Both the position numbers and the translations under genes were made by a program. The notes beneath the pieces are model-generated. The model saw only the letters and a program-made list of their open reading frames with translations. It was not told the DNA's origin and did no database searches. 64,000 nt of DNA from Acetivibrio alkalicellulosi (lineage in GTDB: Bacteria; Bacillota; Clostridia; Acetivibrionales; Acetivibrionaceae), in the NCBI GenBank assembly GCA_008125075.1, contig VLTH01000002.1, forward strand, positions 609,105 through 673,104, written 5' to 3'. Below are positions 1 through 9,167 of this stretch, in pieces; position 1 is the stretch's first letter; each line of letters begins with the position of its first letter.

Positions 1-2
1 AT

Positions 3-2090
3 GCTCCATTTTCACTAGAACCTGATTTAAATGACGACTATGTTTATATGGATGAGTTTGTGAATTTTCTTGTAAACAAGTTTGGAGATGCGTCAACACC
101 AACAGGAATAAAAGCCTATGCCATAGATAATGAACCTTGCTTATGGTACCACACCCACCCTCTACTTCATCCACAAAAAGCATCTTGTGCAGAAGTTGTT
201 GAAAAGGGAGTAGCTTTATCAAAAGCTGTTAAGAACGTAGATCCTTATGCTCAAATATTTGGTCCTTCTTTATATGGATTTAATGCATATCTTTCATTTC
301 AAGGTGCTCCTGACTGGGACAACCTGAAAGGAAGCTATAATTGGTTTGTTGACTACTATCTTGATCAGATGAAAAAAGAATCAGATAAAGAGGGAAAAAG
401 ACTTCTGGATGTTTTTTCTGTGCATTATTATTCCGAAGCAAGAGGCGGAGGTAGTAGAGTAACATTTGGAGAAGATGTCAGAAATATTGAATGTAATAAA
501 GCACGCCTTCAAGCACCTAGAACATTATGGCAAGGAGAATATAGGGAAGACAGCTGGATAGCTGAGTCATGGGCTGATGATTTCCGTCCAATAATACCAA
601 AACTTCAAGAATCAATAAACACCTATTATCCTGGAACAAAACTTGGTATTACAGAATATGATTTTGGTGGAGGTAATCATATTACAGGTGGTATTGCTCA
701 AGCTGATGTTCTAGGCATATATGGGAAATACGGGGTTTATTATGCTACATATTGGGGTGATCAAAATAAGAACTATATTGTAGCAGGACTTAATTTATAC
801 ACAAACTATGATAGTAATGGTTCTACCTATGGAAATACTAATGTTAAATGTGACGTTTCAGACCATACACTTGGTTCGGCATATGCCTCAATTGTTGATG
901 AAAAAGACGATAAACTTCATATAATTTTGCTAAATAAAAACTATGATGAATCTACAACCTTTAACCTTTCAGTTGAAAGCTCATCAAAGTATAAGTCAGG
1001 CAAAGTCTTTGGATTTGACAGAACAACTTCAGATATTACTGAGAGAACTCCTATAACAAATATTGACAATAACAACTTCACTTACACATTACCTCCTTTA
1101 TCAGCCTTCCACATAATCCTTGACAGTAATGACGAAGGAATACTTTTTGGAGATCTCAATGGTGATGGTAAGGTTAATTCAGTCGATTACGTATTACTTA
1201 GGAGATACTTACTTGAAATTACTACTGACATAAATTTGCTTGCAGCTGACTTAAATGGTGATAATCTAATAGATTCAACTGATTATACTATTTTAAGAAG
1301 ATATTTACTTGAAATAATACCTTCACTACCTTATGTTAATCATTCGGAAAACGAATCACCTGAGGCAGCTTTTAGTTTTTCACCAGACGAAATAACTACT
1401 GACACTCGTATAACCTTTGATGCATCAGAATCTTTTGATCCTGATGGAAGCATCTCTCATTACGCATGGAATTTTGGAGATGGGAAAGAGGGTAGTGGGA
1501 AAATAGTAAACTACATGTATAATAACCCTGGAAGTTATGAAATTAAACTGGTTGTTACTGATAATTTAGGTTTAACTGATAGCATTACAAAAACTATAGA
1601 AGTAACATCAGCTACAGGAGATAATGCTAAGTTTAATTTTGAAGATGGTACATTACATAGCTTTAATGTTGGAGGAGATGTTACTTCTGAAATATCAAAT
1701 ACATCAAGTAAAGCTTTTAGAGGAAATCGTTCGTTAAAATGGGATATAACTTCTACAGGTATGGAAGAAAAAGCTATTGCGAACATTTTGATAGATGGTT
1801 CTCCAATTGTCAAACCTGGAGAAACAATAACATATAGAGTATGGATACCATCAGATGCTCCAATAAGGTCTATTCAACCATACATTATGCCTCATTCTAT
1901 AGACTGGACATTTATTGATTGGAACTCTACATGGGGTGGGTATGAATATCTAAAAAAAGATGATTGGAATGAATTCACACTTCTTTTTCCTGAAACTTCA
2001 GATGGTTTATTACCACAACAAATTGGTATTCAATGTGAAACTAATGGAGCTGGAAGCTTTACTCTTTATGTTGACTCCATTGATTGGTAG
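3..2090 (+). CDS. Cellulosomal GH44 glucanase, C-terminal part (GH44-dockerin-PKD-CBM44-like), 5' end outside window
   Basis: Secreted endo-acting beta-glucanase/xyloglucanase of glycoside hydrolase family 44. The frame is open to the left edge, so the true start and probably more N-terminal domains lie outside. Numbering from the Met at 48: the acid/base Glu is E29 in the IDNEP motif and the nucleophile is E203 in GITEYDFGGG. A type I dockerin follows (about 366-430) with two calcium loops, DLNGDGKVNSVD and DLNGDNLIDSTD, then a PKD domain (about 437-519) and a C-terminal CBM44-like beta-sandwich (about 530-680). This order matches the second half of C. thermocellum CelJ, which also has a GH9 module upstream; whether one is present here cannot be seen. 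The dockerin should anchor the enzyme to a scaffoldin cohesin. Confidence 0.93.
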   Translation, partial: APFSLEPDLNDDYVYMDEFVNFLVNKFGDASTPTGIKAYAIDNEPCLWYHTHPLLHPQKASCAEVVEKGVALSKAVKNVDPYAQIFGPSLYGFNAYLSFQGAPDWDNLKGSYNWFVDYYLDQMKKESDKEGKRLLDVFSVHYYSEARGGGSRVTFGEDVRNIECNKARLQAPRTLWQGEYREDSWIAESWADDFRPIIPKLQESINTYYPGTKLGITEYDFGGGNHITGGIAQADVLGIYGKYGVYYATYWGDQNKNYIVAGLNLYTNYDSNGSTYGNTNVKCDVSDHTLGSAYASIVDEKDDKLHIILLNKNYDESTTFNLSVESSSKYKSGKVFGFDRTTSDITERTPITNIDNNNFTYTLPPLSAFHIILDSNDEGILFGDLNGDGKVNSVDYVLLRRYLLEITTDINLLAADLNGDNLIDSTDYTILRRYLLEIIPSLPYVNHSENESPEAAFSFSPDEITTDTRITFDASESFDPDGSISHYAWNFGDGKEGSGKIVNYMYNNPGSYEIKLVVTDNLGLTDSITKTIEVTSATGDNAKFNFEDGTLHSFNVGGDVTSEISNTSSKAFRGNRSLKWDITSTGMEEKAIANILIDGSPIVKPGETITYRVWIPSDAPIRSIQPYIMPHSIDWTFIDWNSTWGGYEYLKKDDWNEFTLLFPETSDGLLPQQIGIQCETNGAGSFTLYVDSIDW

Positions 2091-2140
2091 TTAATTTTAA
2101 AATATTATTTTTTGACGTATTAAGAAATGTCTGAGATAGT

Positions 2141-2201
2141 ACTTCCACTTTTCACGTGGCATATTTGTTATCAAATAAGGCCTGTAGTGAAAAGTGGAAG
2201 T
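2141..2201. repeat. 15-bp perfect inverted repeat between GH44 gene and secreted-protein gene
   Basis: ACTTCCACTTTTCAC at 2141-2155 is mirrored exactly by GTGAAAAGTGGAAGT at 2187-2201, with a 31-nt spacer. No T-run follows, so a plain intrinsic terminator is not supported. A smaller hairpin (CGCAAGA/TCTTGCG) lies at about 2230-2251. The 253-bp gap has no credible gene. Its left part (ATTAAGAAATG...GAGAT) resembles sequence at about 6960-6985 downstream of the second cassette, so it may be debris of the same duplicated or mobile segment. Confidence 0.6.
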
Positions 2202-2343
2202 TATATTTTCAGCGTTTCTAAGGCAAAGCCGCAAGAATTTAGAATCTTGCGACTTTATGCATTTGTTGGAATATCTAATTCTTTCTTTGTGATTCGTTGG
2301 CAATATTTTGAACAGTTTTAGGAGATAGTTTTGCAACTCTCAA

Positions 2344-4485
2344 CTATCTATCCACCTGTACATTGTAATCGTCTCTTTTTGAGTATCTGTTATCAATAAT
2401 TATTATGTCACCTTTGAAAAATTCTGAATTTTGGGCATTTAAGCCACCTTCTTCATCCCATTTGTCAATTGCAATATCGCTATCCACATATTTAAATACC
2501 ACTTGATCAATTTTTATTCCTTCTATTACAAACTCTACTATTATATATCCGCCCTTTAGCCTATTGCTTTCTATATGTGGCTCTTTATCTCTTACAACAG
2601 GTATGGATTCAGATGGTATAAAGTAAGCTCCTCTCCATTCTCCTTCTATTTGGTCTGTTGCTTCCATTGGAAAGTTGTCCAAAAGTGTTAGAGAACCTAG
2701 CTTGTCATTATTATATACAATTTCTAAACTATCTCTGTTACTTCCTGCTTTTATAAGATAGGTACTGCCCATGTTGTAATAGAGATCAATTCTTTTGTCA
2801 CTTCCCGTTGAAGGATCATATGTATGGTAAAACCTTGGCTTTATTTCTACCCTGTCAACATCTCCTGCTAAGCTATTTAATCCTCTACTGTTAAATCTAA
2901 AGAAAAATGCATATCCCTTTTTAATGTGTGTATTTCTTATATCAGGTCTATTTCCAACAGGAAAATCACTTACCTTTAATTCTACACCTTTAGAAGTTCC
3001 ATCACTATTGTGAAAAAATGTTCTCCAGGAAGGGTCTTCTATTCCTGTTATTCTAAAATTATACAATTCACAAATAATTCTTATTCTGTTGTTTGCCAAT
3101 GTAAAAGAATTACCTGCTCTATCTTGGGCATATACATTTAAATACCAGTCACCAGTGCGTATTTTTTCACTGTGCACAGGTATTTGAATAGTTCTTTGTG
3201 TTTCTCTTCCTTCTGGTGTTGTAATATCCATTTCTACAGATGTGCCACTATCACCCTCCCGGTGCCATCTGTATACAACTCTACTTATTCCACTTAAGTT
3301 ATCACTTATTGTGAATGAAATTCTGTTATCATGATGATAATAATAGCCATTCCAGCCATCTGCAAACCTGTTCCTGCCAGTATTGTTATATGTAATATTT
3401 GGTCTTGTTGTGTCAATTTTATATGTTCCTGATGTGCTGTTATATCTTTCTGTTGGTTCTGATGTGTTGGAGCTTGGCCTAGAACTTGACCAACTGCCAC
3501 TTGGTGGAGATCCTTCATCCCATGATTTAGTTCCAGAAGTCCAGCCTGTTAAACTAGCACTTAATTCACCTATGCTATCCTCTGTAAGTGTAACTGTTGT
3601 ATTATTAGTTATTGTATTGGGGTTTGGAAGGTTAGCTCCAGTTACCCTTATGTTTCCGATATTCCAATTTTGAGTAAATCCCCAAGAGGTACTAGATGTG
3701 AATGTATTGCGGCTGCTTTCTCCTGTTATTTGGTCGGTTTCAAATGTTGTGTAGCTGTATGATCTTGATTCTAAATCTGCTTTTTGGGTTGATGTATCTC
3801 CATCGACATACACTCTTACAGTTACAGGTTTATTAGTCCAATCAGACTCTTCAGGGTCAAATTTAATAGTACCTTCTGCTGGATTGATAACTACTGGTTC
3901 GGGTGCTGGAGTTGGCTCTGGTGTTGGCAATACTTCAACTTGAATATGAGTGAAGTACCAGTAGATACCATTTGGGAAATCCTCACTGTATGCAATAGAT
4001 CTGTGACTTCCATTAGCTGACCAAGGAGCTATTCCTTGAGGTGGTACTTCCTGGTCTGACATAACACAAAGATAAATATTTATAGTTTCAGCTTTGGTCA
4101 AAGTGATAGTTTTACTATTTAGATTATCAATGATGGATACGTCACGCCAGCCATCACCATATATTTGTAAATCGTATTTAGATATGTTACTGAACTCGGC
4201 TGAAAGGCTTAAATCTGTAAAAACAATCGTATCACCAGTGTAAGCAGTTAATTCTCGTTTTTCATAGCTTGATGATTCAACAAAATCTCTTGTGTTACCA
4301 TTTTCTTGTATTGCTTGAGTTATAAATTTTGCTTCTGGTTTTTCAATCGTATTTCCATTAACATCTTCAACATATATATCAAGAAAATAACAAGTGACAT
4401 CATTAGCATGTACTACAAGGTTCAAAATTGCTTTTAAAATCAAAAATAAAACTATATATGATGATCCTACTAAACCTTTTCGCAC
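2344..4485 (-). CDS. Large exported Ig-like protein, cassette copy 1
   Basis: Predicted exported protein of 713 aa; function unknown. It starts at a GTG just after the stop of the upstream stalk gene, with AAGGGG as ribosome site. Residues 1-27 form a signal peptide ending near VVHAND. Residues about 28-100 differ strongly from the two paralogues at 6998-9162 and 15970-18105, whereas residues from about 100 to the end are almost identical among all three. A Pro-rich linker (TPEPTPAPEP) leads to beta-rich segments that look like bacterial Ig-like modules (DTTRPNITYNNTG, SFTISDNLSGISRVVYRW), then a C-terminal domain I do not recognise. Always encoded directly after a stalk-domain protein, so the two are probably co-expressed at the cell surface. 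Confidence 0.85.
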   Translation of the reverse strand: MRKGLVGSSYIVLFLILKAILNLVVHANDVTCYFLDIYVEDVNGNTIEKPEAKFITQAIQENGNTRDFVESSSYEKRELTAYTGDTIVFTDLSLSAEFSNISKYDLQIYGDGWRDVSIIDNLNSKTITLTKAETINIYLCVMSDQEVPPQGIAPWSANGSHRSIAYSEDFPNGIYWYFTHIQVEVLPTPEPTPAPEPVVINPAEGTIKFDPEESDWTNKPVTVRVYVDGDTSTQKADLESRSYSYTTFETDQITGESSRNTFTSSTSWGFTQNWNIGNIRVTGANLPNPNTITNNTTVTLTEDSIGELSASLTGWTSGTKSWDEGSPPSGSWSSSRPSSNTSEPTERYNSTSGTYKIDTTRPNITYNNTGRNRFADGWNGYYYHHDNRISFTISDNLSGISRVVYRWHREGDSGTSVEMDITTPEGRETQRTIQIPVHSEKIRTGDWYLNVYAQDRAGNSFTLANNRIRIICELYNFRITGIEDPSWRTFFHNSDGTSKGVELKVSDFPVGNRPDIRNTHIKKGYAFFFRFNSRGLNSLAGDVDRVEIKPRFYHTYDPSTGSDKRIDLYYNMGSTYLIKAGSNRDSLEIVYNNDKLGSLTLLDNFPMEATDQIEGEWRGAYFIPSESIPVVRDKEPHIESNRLKGGYIIVEFVIEGIKIDQVVFKYVDSDIAIDKWDEEGGLNAQNSEFFKGDIIIIDNRYSKRDDYNVQVDR

Positions 4486-4488
4486 TTA

Positions 4489-5316
4489 TTATTCACCCCT
4501 TAAATCTTTTAATAAGTCTTTGTAAACTGCTATTCCCTCATAATCTCTTTGTTCTCCTGTTTGGTTGTTGCGAATAGAAACAACAAACTCAAATTCCATT
4601 CCTTTTTCAAGCTCAAACATGTTATCTTTTGTTGTGTAGTATTTCATCAGCCTGTATAAGTTTCCTAAAGTTTGTCCGGGTGTTCTCCAATTATTTAACT
4701 TTATTGTAGACCAAGCACTACCAAAACCATCAGGACCAAAAGCAGGAATATCGGCTTCATTCATTGGATAGTTAGTAAATTCAATTTTAACTTCATAATC
4801 AGAAGTATATTTTGTCCAGTTCTCTAATCTTATCTGGAATTCGAAATCTTTTCCATATATAATAGCTATATCTGGCTCAATAAAATCTGGAGGTTGTTCT
4901 GTATTAATTGTTACTGTTCGTGTGCTTCCATTCCATCCAACATTAGCTCCTAATGTCTCACTAATAAACCTCAAAGGCACCATTGTTCTATCAATCTGAA
5001 TTTCAGGAGCAACATCAATTTCCATAGTCTCATCGTTTAAAAAAACCTTTGTGCTTCCTATCTGCAAAATTATTAAAGTTTCACCTTTTCTAATAAATAC
5101 GGACTGAGAAAGACCTTGCCAAATAACTTCACAACCCATCCTTTCACTTATAAACCTTATTGGAACCATAGTCCTACCATCTTTTATGTATGGTTGTCTA
5201 TCAAATTCCACTTTTTCACCATTAACTAAAACTGTAATATCATTTGTTGCAAATGAGACACTGGCAATAGTAAGTGTTAGTAGTGATAAAACGATAAAAA
5301 TACTTAATTTTTTCAT
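4489..5316 (-). CDS. Copper-amine-oxidase-N-like stalk domain protein, cassette copy 1
   Basis: Exported protein of 275 aa. A signal peptide (about 1-23, ending SVSFA) is followed by two repeats of the 'copper amine oxidase N-terminal' stalk module common in clostridial surface proteins: VNGEKVEFDRQPYIKDGRTMVPIRFI and a second unit around DRTMVPLRFISETLG. The C-terminal half (about 150-275) is a beta-rich domain of unknown role. The first ~58 residues are identical in the two other copies while the rest has diverged. It leads a two-gene operon with the large exported protein (3-nt gap). The ribosome site GGAGG lies 8 nt before the ATG. No enzymatic activity is implied by the stalk module. Confidence 0.88.
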   Translation of the reverse strand: MKKLSIFIVLSLLTLTIASVSFATNDITVLVNGEKVEFDRQPYIKDGRTMVPIRFISERMGCEVIWQGLSQSVFIRKGETLIILQIGSTKVFLNDETMEIDVAPEIQIDRTMVPLRFISETLGANVGWNGSTRTVTINTEQPPDFIEPDIAIIYGKDFEFQIRLENWTKYTSDYEVKIEFTNYPMNEADIPAFGPDGFGSAWSTIKLNNWRTPGQTLGNLYRLMKYYTTKDNMFELEKGMEFEFVVSIRNNQTGEQRDYEGIAVYKDLLKDLRGE

Positions 5317-5437
5317 AATGGAAACCTCCGATATAAATTTTTAAGTTATTTTGAAATACTTATTGAACATTCTAGAAATAGATAAAGAATAAAAACCCTA
5401 TATAACTATTTTAACAAAAATTACAGGTATATAGCAA
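5317..5437 (-). promoter_or_regulatory. 121-bp conserved leader/promoter of cassette copy 1
   Basis: Essentially identical to 10005-10125 and 18943-19063, with identity ending abruptly at the same base in all three. Read on the minus strand it begins with TTGCTA, then an 18-nt spacer and TAAAAT, a plausible sigma-A promoter, followed by a ~100-nt AT-rich leader and GGAGG before the ATG. Promoter assignment is inferred from motif and conservation. Confidence 0.55.
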
Positions 5438-5486
5438 CGATTTTTTAAAAACAAGTATTAAGTATATTATGCCTACTAGATAATAG

Positions 5487-5726
5487 TCACTTGTAGTCGA
5501 AGTGTTGTCACCATCCACTGCTTCAAGGGATTACACCGTGAAAATGAATCTATACATGCGTTTTGGGATAAAGGAGTATTGGGTTGTTTCTCCAAAAAAC
5601 AGTGAAATACAGGTTTTTACGTTGCAAGATGGGGTGTATGGTGAACTGATAAATTATAGAGTAGGAAGTGTTTTGAAATCAGCGCTATTTACATATTTAG
5701 CCGTGGATATTGATGATATTTTTTAA
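5487..5726 (+). pseudogene. Uma2-family (DUF820) endonuclease C-terminal fragment
   Basis: About 79 codons matching the C-terminal half of Uma2-type PD-(D/E)XK proteins: VEVLSPSTASRDYTVKMNLY then GIKEYWVVSP. The family is normally about 180-200 aa and carries its N-terminal half before the VEVLSPST motif. Here the frame opens at 5487 after a stop, with no ribosome site, so this is a truncated remnant. A hairpin with flanking A/T tracts lies about 155 bp downstream. Confidence 0.8.
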
Positions 5727-5882
5727 AAAATCCTTTTGAGTTATTTGCCTTTAAAACTTTATTTCTATGATATCTTTTAACAGGAAATTAAACATGCAAT
5801 TTCCAGTAATATATAAGAATTAAATAGGTAAAAGTATAAGTTTAGAGTTTTAACCACACAAAATAACTAAGCACCAAAAAAC

Positions 5883-5912
5883 AAAAACCCCTATTGGGTT
5901 TTTGAGTTTTTT
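5883..5912. terminator. Bidirectional intrinsic terminator
   Basis: AAAAACCC-CTATT-GGGTTTTT stem-loop at 5883-5903, with T-rich sequence on the plus side and an A-rich tract on the other. It can end transcripts from the Uma2 remnant (+) and the Rpn gene (-). Confidence 0.7.
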
Positions 5913-5951
5913 ACCAATAAGGAGTTTTTATTTAGAGTGTTTATTAGAAAA

Positions 5952-6134
5952 CTAATTATTTCTAGGGAATTCATTTACAATTTTTTGAACAGTTTCAATA
6001 GGAAGTTTTGTGACTCTTGCTATTTTTTCCAGAGAATCACCGTCTTTAATCATTTCAATTACAACTTCCATTCTAGCTTCAAGTCTAGCTTCTATTTTTT
6101 CATTTTCAATAACTCGTTCAATAGCGTATACCAT
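5952..6134 (-). CDS. Possible separately translated Rpn C-terminal small protein (60 aa, in frame)
   Basis: Inside the Rpn gene an in-frame ATG at 6134 (M251) follows AAGGTGG with a 5-nt gap, a reasonable ribosome site. The product would be the last 60 residues, including the EARLEARME helix. Known Rpn genes express their C-terminal domain separately as an inhibitor (RpnS). This copy has weaker repeats and a weaker site than the gene at 14067-15122, so it is only a candidate. Confidence 0.35.
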   Translation of the reverse strand: MVYAIERVIENEKIEARLEARMEVVIEMIKDGDSLEKIARVTKLPIETVQKIVNEFPRNN

Positions 6135-6884
6135 ATTTTCCACCTTGCCTTCCTTCATAAAAATATCGTCAATTTCTTTTTCAACATCAGGCTTTAAACC
6201 TCTTGCAGCTATATTCTTAAACCAATTCCATAATACGTTTGTATCTTCAAGTGAAAGATCAGTTACTTTTTGTGCCATTTCTTTCAGTCTAACAATTAAA
6301 TCACTACTTCTATCTTTTGTCTTATCAATAAAGAAAACCGAGCCAATTAAATTTGCAAGATTTAAAAGCTCCTCATCTGTGTATCTTTTAATATCAAATA
6401 ATATATATTTAAAATCCAGCACTAAATCTCCAAATTCTTCATATTTAAATAATGTTTCTTTAAAACACCTTTTAGCAGTCCAGTTATCAGTGCCATTATA
6501 TAAAACACATGGAACGATTACAGGTAATCTAAAGTTCTTTTTACTTACATCATCTGAGTCGATATCCTTAAGTACTGTTCTCCATATCTCTACCATATAA
6601 AGAAGCAATCTATAAGGCATTTGAAAATCAACACTTGATTGTAATTCAAGTAAATAAAAATAAATACTACTGCCATCTATATTTACTTTGTAAACTAAAT
6701 CTGCTTCTTTATTTTTAAAATCAGGGAGTATAAAAGATTTATCAACAAGATCAACATCATCAGAAGTTATTTTCTTTGCCCATCCCTGATCCACAAAACT
6801 TCTTAAAAGCTGAACAAACAATCTTTTAATACTCAATATATATTTATATCCCTTATCATTGGGATTATGTATTTCGTCTTTCAA
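5952..6884 (-). CDS. Rpn-family PD-(D/E)XK nuclease (Transposase_31-like)
   Basis: Protein of 310 aa of the recombination-promoting nuclease (Rpn) family, DNA endonucleases now linked to toxin/antiphage functions. The nuclease core is visible: D62 (EADLVYKV) and the E80-L-Q82 strand (YLLELQSS), typical of the family's ExQ variant, and PVIVPCVLYNG around residues 120-130. The C-terminal tail (about 250-310) is helical, with short EARLEARME repeats and an HTH-like end (DSLEKIARVTKLPIETVQKIV). It starts at TTG with AAGGAAG about 6 nt upstream. A broken second copy lies at 15338-15899, so this gene was part of the duplicated segment together with the exported-protein cassette. Confidence 0.88.
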   Translation of the reverse strand: MKDEIHNPNDKGYKYILSIKRLFVQLLRSFVDQGWAKKITSDDVDLVDKSFILPDFKNKEADLVYKVNIDGSSIYFYLLELQSSVDFQMPYRLLLYMVEIWRTVLKDIDSDDVSKKNFRLPVIVPCVLYNGTDNWTAKRCFKETLFKYEEFGDLVLDFKYILFDIKRYTDEELLNLANLIGSVFFIDKTKDRSSDLIVRLKEMAQKVTDLSLEDTNVLWNWFKNIAARGLKPDVEKEIDDIFMKEGKVENMVYAIERVIENEKIEARLEARMEVVIEMIKDGDSLEKIARVTKLPIETVQKIVNEFPRNN

Positions 6885-6997
6885 TCTATCACTTCCTTGT
6901 AATAATATTATATCATTAACAAGGCTTTTAAAGCCACTAATTTTTATAAATAAATAGGCATTAAGAAATGATCGAGATGTATCAAAAACTAAGTCAA

Positions 6998-9162
6998 CTA
7001 TCTATCCACTTGTACATTGTAATCATCTCTTTTGGAGTATCTATTATCAATAATTATTATGTCGCCTTTGAAAAATTCTGAATTTTGGGCATTAACTCCA
7101 CCTTCTTCATCCCATTTATCAATTGCAATGTCTCTATTCACATATTTAAATACCACTTGATCATTTTTTATTCCCTCTATTACAAACTCTACTATTATAT
7201 ATCCCCCTTTTAGCCTATTGCTTTCTATATGTGGCTCTTTATCTCTTACAACAGGTATGGATTCAGATGGTATAAAGTAAGCTCCTCTCCATTCTCCTTC
7301 TATTTGGTCTGTTGCTTCCATTGGAAAGTTGTCCAAAAGTGTTAGAGAACCTAGCTTGTCATTATTATATACAATTTCTAAACTATCTCTATTACTGCCT
7401 GCTTTTATAAGATAGGTACTGCCCATGTTGTAATAGAGGTCAATTCTTTTGTCACTTCCCTTTGAAGGATCATATGTGTGGTAAAACCTTGGCTGTATTT
7501 CTACTCTGTCAACATCTCCTGTTAAGCTATTTAATCCTCTACTGTTAAATCTAAAGAAAAATGCATATCCCTTTTTAATGTGTGTATTTCTTATATCAGG
7601 TCTATTTCCAACAGGAAAATCACTTACCTTTAATTCTACACCTTTAGAAGTTCCATCACTATTGTGAAAAAATGTTCTCCAGGAAGGGTCTTCTATTCCT
7701 GTTATTCTAAAATTATATAATTCACAAATAATTCTTATTCTGTTGTTTGCCAATGTAAAAGAATTACCTGCTCTATCTTGGGCATATACATTTAAATACC
7801 AGTCACCAGTGCGTATTTTTTCACTGTGCACAGGTATTTGAATAGTTCTTTGTGTTCCTCTTCCTTCTGGTGTTGTAATATCCATTTCTACAGAGGTACC
7901 ACTATCACCATCCCTGTGCCATCTGTAAACAACTCTACTTATTCCACTTAAGTTATCACTTATTGTAAAAGAAATACTGTTATCATGATGATAATAATAG
8001 CCATTCCAGCCATCTGCAAACCTGTTCCTGCCAGTGTTGTTATATGTAATAGTTGGTCTTGTTGTGTCAATTTTATATGTTCCTGATGTGCTGTTATATC
8101 TTTCTGTTGGCTCTGATGTGTTGGAACTTGGACTAGAACTTGACCAACTGCCACTTGGTGGAGATCCTTCATCCCATGATTTAGTTCCAGAAGTCCAGCC
8201 TGTTAAACTAGCACTTAATTCACCTATGCTATCCTCTGTAAGTGTAACTGTTGTATTATTAGTTATTGTATTGGGGTTTGGAAGGTTAGCTCCAGTTACC
8301 CTTATGTTTCCGATATTCCAATTTTGAGTAAATCCCCAAGAGGTACTTGATGATATTGTATTGCTACTTGTTTCTCCTGTTATTTGGTCTGTTTCAAATG
8401 TTGTGTAGCTGTATGATCTTGATTCTAAATCTGCTTTTTGGATTGTTGTATCTCCATCTACATACACTCTTACAGTTACAGGTTTATTAGTCCAATCAGA
8501 CTCTTCAGGGTCAAATTTAATAGTACCTTCTGCTGGATTGATAACTACTGGTTCTGGTGCTGGTGTTGGCTCTAGTGTTGGCAATACTTCAACTTGAATA
8601 TGAGTGAAGTACCAGTAGATACCATTTGGGAAATCTTCACTGTATGCAATAGATCTGTGACTTCCATTAGCTGACCATGGAGCAATCCCTTGAGGTGGTA
8701 CTTCCTGGTCTGACATGACACAAAGATAAATATTTATGGTTTCAGCTTTGGTTAAAGTGATAGTTTTACTATTTAGATTATCAATGATGGATACGTCACG
8801 CCAGCCATCACCGTATATTTGTAAATCGTACTTAGATATACTGCTGCCTTCAGGTGAAATACTTATATCTTTGAAATCAAGCTTATCACCTATATATGCA
8901 GCTAATTTTCGTTTTTCGTGATTTGAGGATAAAATAAAATTTCTCATATCTCCATCTTTTTTTATTACATCTATCATAAATCTAGCTTCAGGTTTTCTTA
9001 TTTCAATTCCATTTATATCGTATACTTTTACATCTACAAGGTAACAAATAACATAATTTGCGTAAATTAATGGTGAAATTATATATGATATTAAGAACAC
9101 GGTTATAAATAAATATATGATATTAAGAACACGGTTATAAATAAAACTATAAACCTTTTCAC
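6998..9162 (-). pseudogene. Large exported Ig-like protein, cassette copy 2, frameshifted in signal peptide
   Basis: Nearly identical to the copies at 2344-4485 and 15970-18105 from residue ~100 to the end. The normal start is a GTG at 9160-9162 behind AAGGAGG. Translation from there gives a 19-residue hydrophobic peptide (MKRFIVLFITV...) and then a stop, because a 32-bp unit is tandemly duplicated (9081-9112 and 9113-9144). Removing one unit restores a perfect signal peptide joined to LIYANYVICY. The remaining 700-codon frame begins at a GTG inside the repeat (9098-9100) with no ribosome site, so expression is probably off unless the repeat contracts. Apart from this lesion the reading frame is intact, so the event is recent or reversible. 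Confidence 0.82.
9081..9144. repeat. Perfect 32-bp tandem duplication in signal-peptide region
   Basis: Two adjacent identical 32-bp units (9081-9112, 9113-9144), each containing ATTAAGAACACGGTTATA. Since 32 is not a multiple of three, the duplication shifts the frame of the minus-strand gene. Neither sister copy has it. Confidence 0.95.
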
Positions 9163-9167
9163 CTATT

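Noticed and set aside
2097..2336. Minus-strand 79-codon frame as a transposase gene
   Set aside because: No recognisable motif or ribosome site, and it is interrupted by a perfect inverted repeat; kept only as an unexplained repeat-bearing gap.
3383..3673. Plus-strand frame antisense to the large exported-protein gene, also present in copies 2 and 3 (8034-8327, 17006-17299)
   Set aside because: Its conservation is fully explained by the near-identity of the sense genes; no ribosome site, and the sequence is a hydrophobic shadow of the Ser/Thr-rich region.
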